In this document: positions 61,053 through 64,000 of the stretch, piece after piece
How the letters are laid out: the number at the start of each line of letters is the position of its first letter
How positions within the stretch are numbered: position 1 is the stretch's first letter
DNA from: Thermoplasmata archaeon
GTDB taxonomy: Archaea; Thermoplasmatota; DTKX01; VGTL01
Length of the DNA: 64,000 nt
Direction: 5' to 3'
Assembly (NCBI GenBank): GCA_038851035.1
Contig: JAWCLH010000014.1
Coordinates: 1 to 64,000 of the forward strand
Program-made: the position numbers and the translations under genes
Notes under the pieces: generated by a model
The model's database searches: none
Told to the model about the DNA's origin: nothing
The model's input: only the letters and a program-made list of their open reading frames with translations

Positions 61053-62099
61053 ATGAGCGTTGAGGAGCTGGTAGAGCTCTACTCCGGCACAGGCTACAAT
61101 GCCCGGAGGCTCGCCGAGGCCTGCGAGCTCTACGAGAGGATGATTAAGGAGGGGGCGACGATATGCCTCACCCTCTCGGGCGCAATGACGCCCGTCGGCA
61201 TGGGCGGCGTTATCGTCTCACTGATGGAGGCGGGCTTTATAGACTGGATGGTTTCGACGGGCGCCAACCTGTATCACGACCTTCACAGGCCCTTCAACTT
61301 CCCGGTGGTTCAGGGGCACTTTGCAGTGGACGACAGCGAGCTCCACAGGGCCGGCGTGGCCAGAATATACGATGTCTTCATTCCGGAGGAGGGGGCCCTC
61401 ACCGCAACGGACTGGGTAATTCAAGAAGCGCTCATCAGAAGGACCCTTCCGGAGCGCTTCTCCACCGCCGACATTCACCACAATTTAGGGAGGGAGGTGG
61501 CCAGAAATGCGCCACACCCTGAGAAGTCCGTGCTCGCCGCTGCGGCCAGGCTCGATGTTCCAATATACGTCCCCGCCCACGCCGACTCCTCTATCGGCAT
61601 GAATCTCGCTCTGAAATATGCCTTGGGCAGCCCCCTCGAGCCGTCTCCGAGCCTCGATATACTGGAATCCTGTGCCATCGTTGCTGGGTCCGAGAAGAAC
61701 GGCGCGGTCGAGGTCGGCGGGGGGACGCCCAAGAACTTCTTCATGCAGACCCAGCCGATGCTCTGGCAGTTCCTGAAGAAGAACAAGGGTGGCCACGACT
61801 ACTTCATCCAACTCACAGACGCCAGACCCGACACGGGGGGTCTCTCGGGCGCAACGCCATCGGAGGCGAAGTCCTGGGGTAAGATCAAGGACCCTAAGAA
61901 GAACAACGTGGTCGTCTACGGCGACGCCACCATCTCTCTCCCGATTCTTGCGGTTTGGGTGCTCTCAAGGTGCCCCCCAAGAAAACCTCGGCGGCTTTAT
62001 AGGGCCAAGGGGGAGCTAACCGAGGCGCTTGTCAGAGATTACCTTGGTAGGTCCCGCAAAGGCGGAGAGAGCCGCCAGAATAAGCAAGCGGGCAAGTGA
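61053..62099 (+). CDS. dys: Deoxyhypusine synthase
   Basis: 348 residues. Transfers the aminobutyl group of spermidine to a lysine of aIF5A in hypusine formation. Landmarks: CLTLSGAMTPVGMGG, VSTGANLYHDLH, FSTADIHHNLG, PIYVPAHADSSIGMNL and GGGTPKNFFMQTQP, which holds the catalytic Lys; NNVVVYGDATISLPIL follows. The TPKNF form of the lysine motif differs from the eukaryotic IKHH and marks the archaeal/bacterial DHS-like subgroup, some of which act as homospermidine synthases, so substrate is not fully certain. GTAGGGGC precedes ATG 61053. The stop codon overlaps a GTG that could couple to purM. Confidence 0.93.
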   Translation: MSVEELVELYSGTGYNARRLAEACELYERMIKEGATICLTLSGAMTPVGMGGVIVSLMEAGFIDWMVSTGANLYHDLHRPFNFPVVQGHFAVDDSELHRAGVARIYDVFIPEEGALTATDWVIQEALIRRTLPERFSTADIHHNLGREVARNAPHPEKSVLAAAARLDVPIYVPAHADSSIGMNLALKYALGSPLEPSPSLDILESCAIVAGSEKNGAVEVGGGTPKNFFMQTQPMLWQFLKKNKGGHDYFIQLTDARPDTGGLSGATPSEAKSWGKIKDPKKNNVVVYGDATISLPILAVWVLSRCPPRKPRRLYRAKGELTEALVRDYLGRSRKGGESRQNKQAGK

Positions 62100-62134
62100 T
62101 AATTACCAGCAGGACGATACACGGGAGTGGAAAA

Positions 62135-63160
62135 ATGGGGATGACCTACGCCCGGTCTGGGGTCGATATTGACGCCAAGTCCAGGGCGATTTCGGCGCTC
62201 GTGAAGCAGCTCGCGTTCCGCCGGGAGGGCCGCGGGGCCCCCGTCGAGCTCTGTGGGCACTTCTCCGGACTGATTGACTTCGGAGACTGCTACCTCTCCA
62301 TGTGCACGGACGGCGTAGGCACCAAACTGATGGTCGCCGAGGCCCTGAACAAATGGGACACGGTCGGAATAGACTGCGTGGCGATGAATGCCAACGACAT
62401 GATATGCGTGGGTGCGGAGCCGCTGGCCTTCGTCGACTATATCGCCGTGGACCGCCCGAGGCCGGAGGTGGTTGCGGAGATTGGAAAAGGGCTCTCCCGC
62501 GGCGCGGAGCTCGCCAACGTATCGGTAATTGGTGGCGAGACCGCAGTGCTCCCGGAGATGGTCAGGGGCCTGGACCTATCAGGAACCTGCCTCGGGTACG
62601 TTAACAAGGGCAGGGAGGTGACGGGCCGCTCGATAGCTGTGGGTGATGTCGTGGTGGGTGTGGAGAGCTCGGGAATTCACTCCAACGGTCTCACGCTCGC
62701 ACGCCGGGTATTCAGGGACGCCGGGGTCAATCTACTAGACACCCTTCCCGGAGAAGAGACCAGCGTGGGTGAGGAGCTCCTACGGCCGACCCATATCTAT
62801 GTGCGCCCGGTGATTGAAATCCTCCGGAGAACCGAGGTCCACGGAATCGCCAACATCACCGGCGGTGGTCTCCGGAACCTCTTGAGGCTCAGGAAGGGCG
62901 TCCAGATAAGGATAGAGCACCCCCTCCCGCCCCAGCCGGTGTTTGGGGCGATTCAGAAGCTAGGCAGGGTGACCACCAGGGAAATGTACCAGACATTCAA
63001 CATGGGCATGGGCCTCGCGCTCATAGCGCCCCAGAGCTCGGTCGAAACAATCACTGAGGTGTTCTCAAAGCATGGCCTAAGGGCGGAGGCGGTCGGGAGG
63101 GTGGCGCGGGGCAATGGCGTCGCTCTCGTGAAGCACAAGCTCCTCTACACGAAATATTGA
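62135..63160 (+). CDS. purM: Phosphoribosylformylglycinamidine cyclo-ligase
   Basis: 341 residues from ATG 62135. Fifth step of purine synthesis, FGAM plus ATP to AIR. Landmarks: TYARSGVDIDAKS, MCTDGVGTKLMVA, GIDCVAMNANDMICVGAEPLAFVDY, SVIGGETAVLPEM, GVESSGIHSNGLTLAR, ANITGGGLRNLLRL and FNMGMGLALI. A GTG at 62096 overlapping the dys stop (GTGA) opens the ORF 39 bases earlier; ATG 62135, with GGAGTGG upstream, matches the family N-terminus better. Close spacing indicates co-transcription with dys. Confidence 0.95.
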   Translation: MGMTYARSGVDIDAKSRAISALVKQLAFRREGRGAPVELCGHFSGLIDFGDCYLSMCTDGVGTKLMVAEALNKWDTVGIDCVAMNANDMICVGAEPLAFVDYIAVDRPRPEVVAEIGKGLSRGAELANVSVIGGETAVLPEMVRGLDLSGTCLGYVNKGREVTGRSIAVGDVVVGVESSGIHSNGLTLARRVFRDAGVNLLDTLPGEETSVGEELLRPTHIYVRPVIEILRRTEVHGIANITGGGLRNLLRLRKGVQIRIEHPLPPQPVFGAIQKLGRVTTREMYQTFNMGMGLALIAPQSSVETITEVFSKHGLRAEAVGRVARGNGVALVKHKLLYTKY

Positions 63161-63179
63161 GCCCCTTGCCACCTATCAT

Positions 63180-63935
63180 TCAACGCCCTTTCTTTCCCCC
63201 GGCCCAGAACTCCGCCTGCGCCTCCAGAATTCTGTCCTTGAGCTCCCGGGCGGTTTTGTTGTTGGGGTTGAGCCTGAGGGCCTCCTCGAGGGAGAGCATC
63301 GCCTCCCTATATCTTCCCATACTAGCTAAGGCCGCCCCCTTTGTCTCCCAGACGCCGTCGTCGTTCGGGTTGAGGGCAATGGCCTTATTGGCGGCCTCCA
63401 GGGCCTTTTTGTACTTGCCCTGGTTGTTCAGGGCCATTGCGAGTATGGAGAGGGCCTTCCAGGTCTTTGGGTTCCCCGGCGGGTACATTTCTAGAATGTG
63501 CTCCGCGACGAGCTGGGCGTCGACGTATTTCCCCATGTTGTTCAGAGCCGCGGCCTTGCCCTCGAGCGAGATTCTATAGTGGGGGTTTAGCTGGAGGACT
63601 CTGTTGAAGCACTCGACCGCTTCGGCGTAGCGGCCCAGGCAGTAGTAGGCCTTCCCTTTGTTGTGCCACATGTCGATGTCGTTGGGGTTGAGAGCGAGTC
63701 CCCTGTCGTAGCACTTGATAGCGTCCTCGTACCTGTGCAGGTGCTCGCCAAGGGCGATGCCCTTATTGTACCAGCCGTCCACATACGTTGGGAAACGGCG
63801 CAGTAGCTCGTCGTAGCAGGCGATAGCCTCGGCGTAGCGGCCCTCACGTAGCAGGATTAGCGCACGGCTTGCGATTTTCTCATAGTCAACCTTTGAGGGC
63901 TGGGCCGTGGACTGCGGTGGTGGGTATCCTGCCAT
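63180..63935 (-). CDS. Tetratricopeptide-repeat protein
   Basis: 251 residues. After a Pro/Gln-rich start, about six TPR units follow at 34-residue spacing (for example EGRYAEAIACYDELLRRFP, RYEDAIKCYDRGLALNP, RYAEAVECFNRVLQLNP, KYKKALEAANKAIALNP, RYREAMLSLEEALRLNP). It is a soluble protein-interaction scaffold; the partner is unknown. The ATG at 63935 lies about 30 bases after TTTAATACG on the minus strand. Convergent with purM. Confidence 0.92.
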   Translation of the reverse strand: MAGYPPPQSTAQPSKVDYEKIASRALILLREGRYAEAIACYDELLRRFPTYVDGWYNKGIALGEHLHRYEDAIKCYDRGLALNPNDIDMWHNKGKAYYCLGRYAEAVECFNRVLQLNPHYRISLEGKAAALNNMGKYVDAQLVAEHILEMYPPGNPKTWKALSILAMALNNQGKYKKALEAANKAIALNPNDDGVWETKGAALASMGRYREAMLSLEEALRLNPNNKTARELKDRILEAQAEFWAGGKKGR

Positions 63936-64000
63936 CAAACAGAGAGAATATCTAATGACGTATTAAATGTTGTGTAACCGGAAAAGACTTTATTCGGAGA

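Overview
The window looks like a chromosomal segment of a high-GC euryarchaeon, most probably of the Thermoplasmatota. Archaeal markers are an MptE-type pterin pyrophosphokinase, deoxyhypusine synthase, a geranylgeranyl reductase next to a ferredoxin, an archaeal phosphopantetheine adenylyltransferase fused to a DUF84 NTP phosphatase, an archaeal RqcH/NFACT protein, a TrmB-family regulator, TATA-type promoters often only 25-30 bases from the start codon (leaderless mRNAs), and a tRNA-Phe with a short intron after the anticodon. The phylum assignment is inference from gene content and architecture.

Layout. 1-6 kb: two tandem paralogous giant surface proteins with PPC and cadherin-like domains and C-terminal PGF/PGL-type sorting tails. 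6-9.7 kb: an unknown soluble protein and a one-polypeptide fusion of aminomethyltransferase (GcvT) with serine hydroxymethyltransferase (GlyA). 9.7-13.3 kb: a large membrane-anchored protein with a lamin-tail domain, a peptidase-like domain lacking HExxH, and Ig-like repeats. 13.4-18.8 kb: a carbohydrate block (GH57, GalT, GlgA) with a winged-helix protein and a PCC-domain protein. 18.9-22.2 kb: alpha/beta hydrolase, quinolinate synthase, a small protein, and a TatD hydrolase that has no ordinary start codon. 22.3-26.1 kb: a cluster of surface proteins behind a membrane-bound winged-helix regulator that shares an ectodomain with two secreted proteins. 26.2-34 kb: CBS protein plus degenerate Ras-like GTPase, RqcH, and a giant glycine-rich surface protein with a cytoplasmic zinc ribbon. 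34-35.4 kb: glutamate dehydrogenase.

35.5-42 kb is an AT-rich accessory stretch: a secreted transglutaminase-like gene with several lesions and a Kelch-propeller surface protein whose base composition changes inside the ORF. 42-46.3 kb: DUF2116 protein, PPAT-DUF84 fusion, TrmB regulator, ferredoxin-GGR pair, then two tandem structured 149-bp-period repeats that converge, through a shared hairpin terminator, on tRNA-Phe. 46.4-50.7 kb: a small membrane protein overlapping a 1282-residue exported protein of unknown function. 50.7-57.8 kb: M24 peptidase, MptE, radical SAM protein, an iron-uptake unit (DtxR-FeoA regulator with a palindromic operator at its promoter, then FeoB) and a CoA-disulfide-reductase-like flavoprotein. 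57.9-63.9 kb: two surface/membrane proteins (one a membrane transglutaminase), a zinc-ribbon winged-helix protein, deoxyhypusine synthase, PurM and a TPR protein.

The dominant theme is an unusually rich cell-surface proteome, about ten large exported proteins, several with archaeosortase-type tails, interleaved with housekeeping genes. No rRNA, CRISPR array, insertion sequence, integrase or phage gene was seen.
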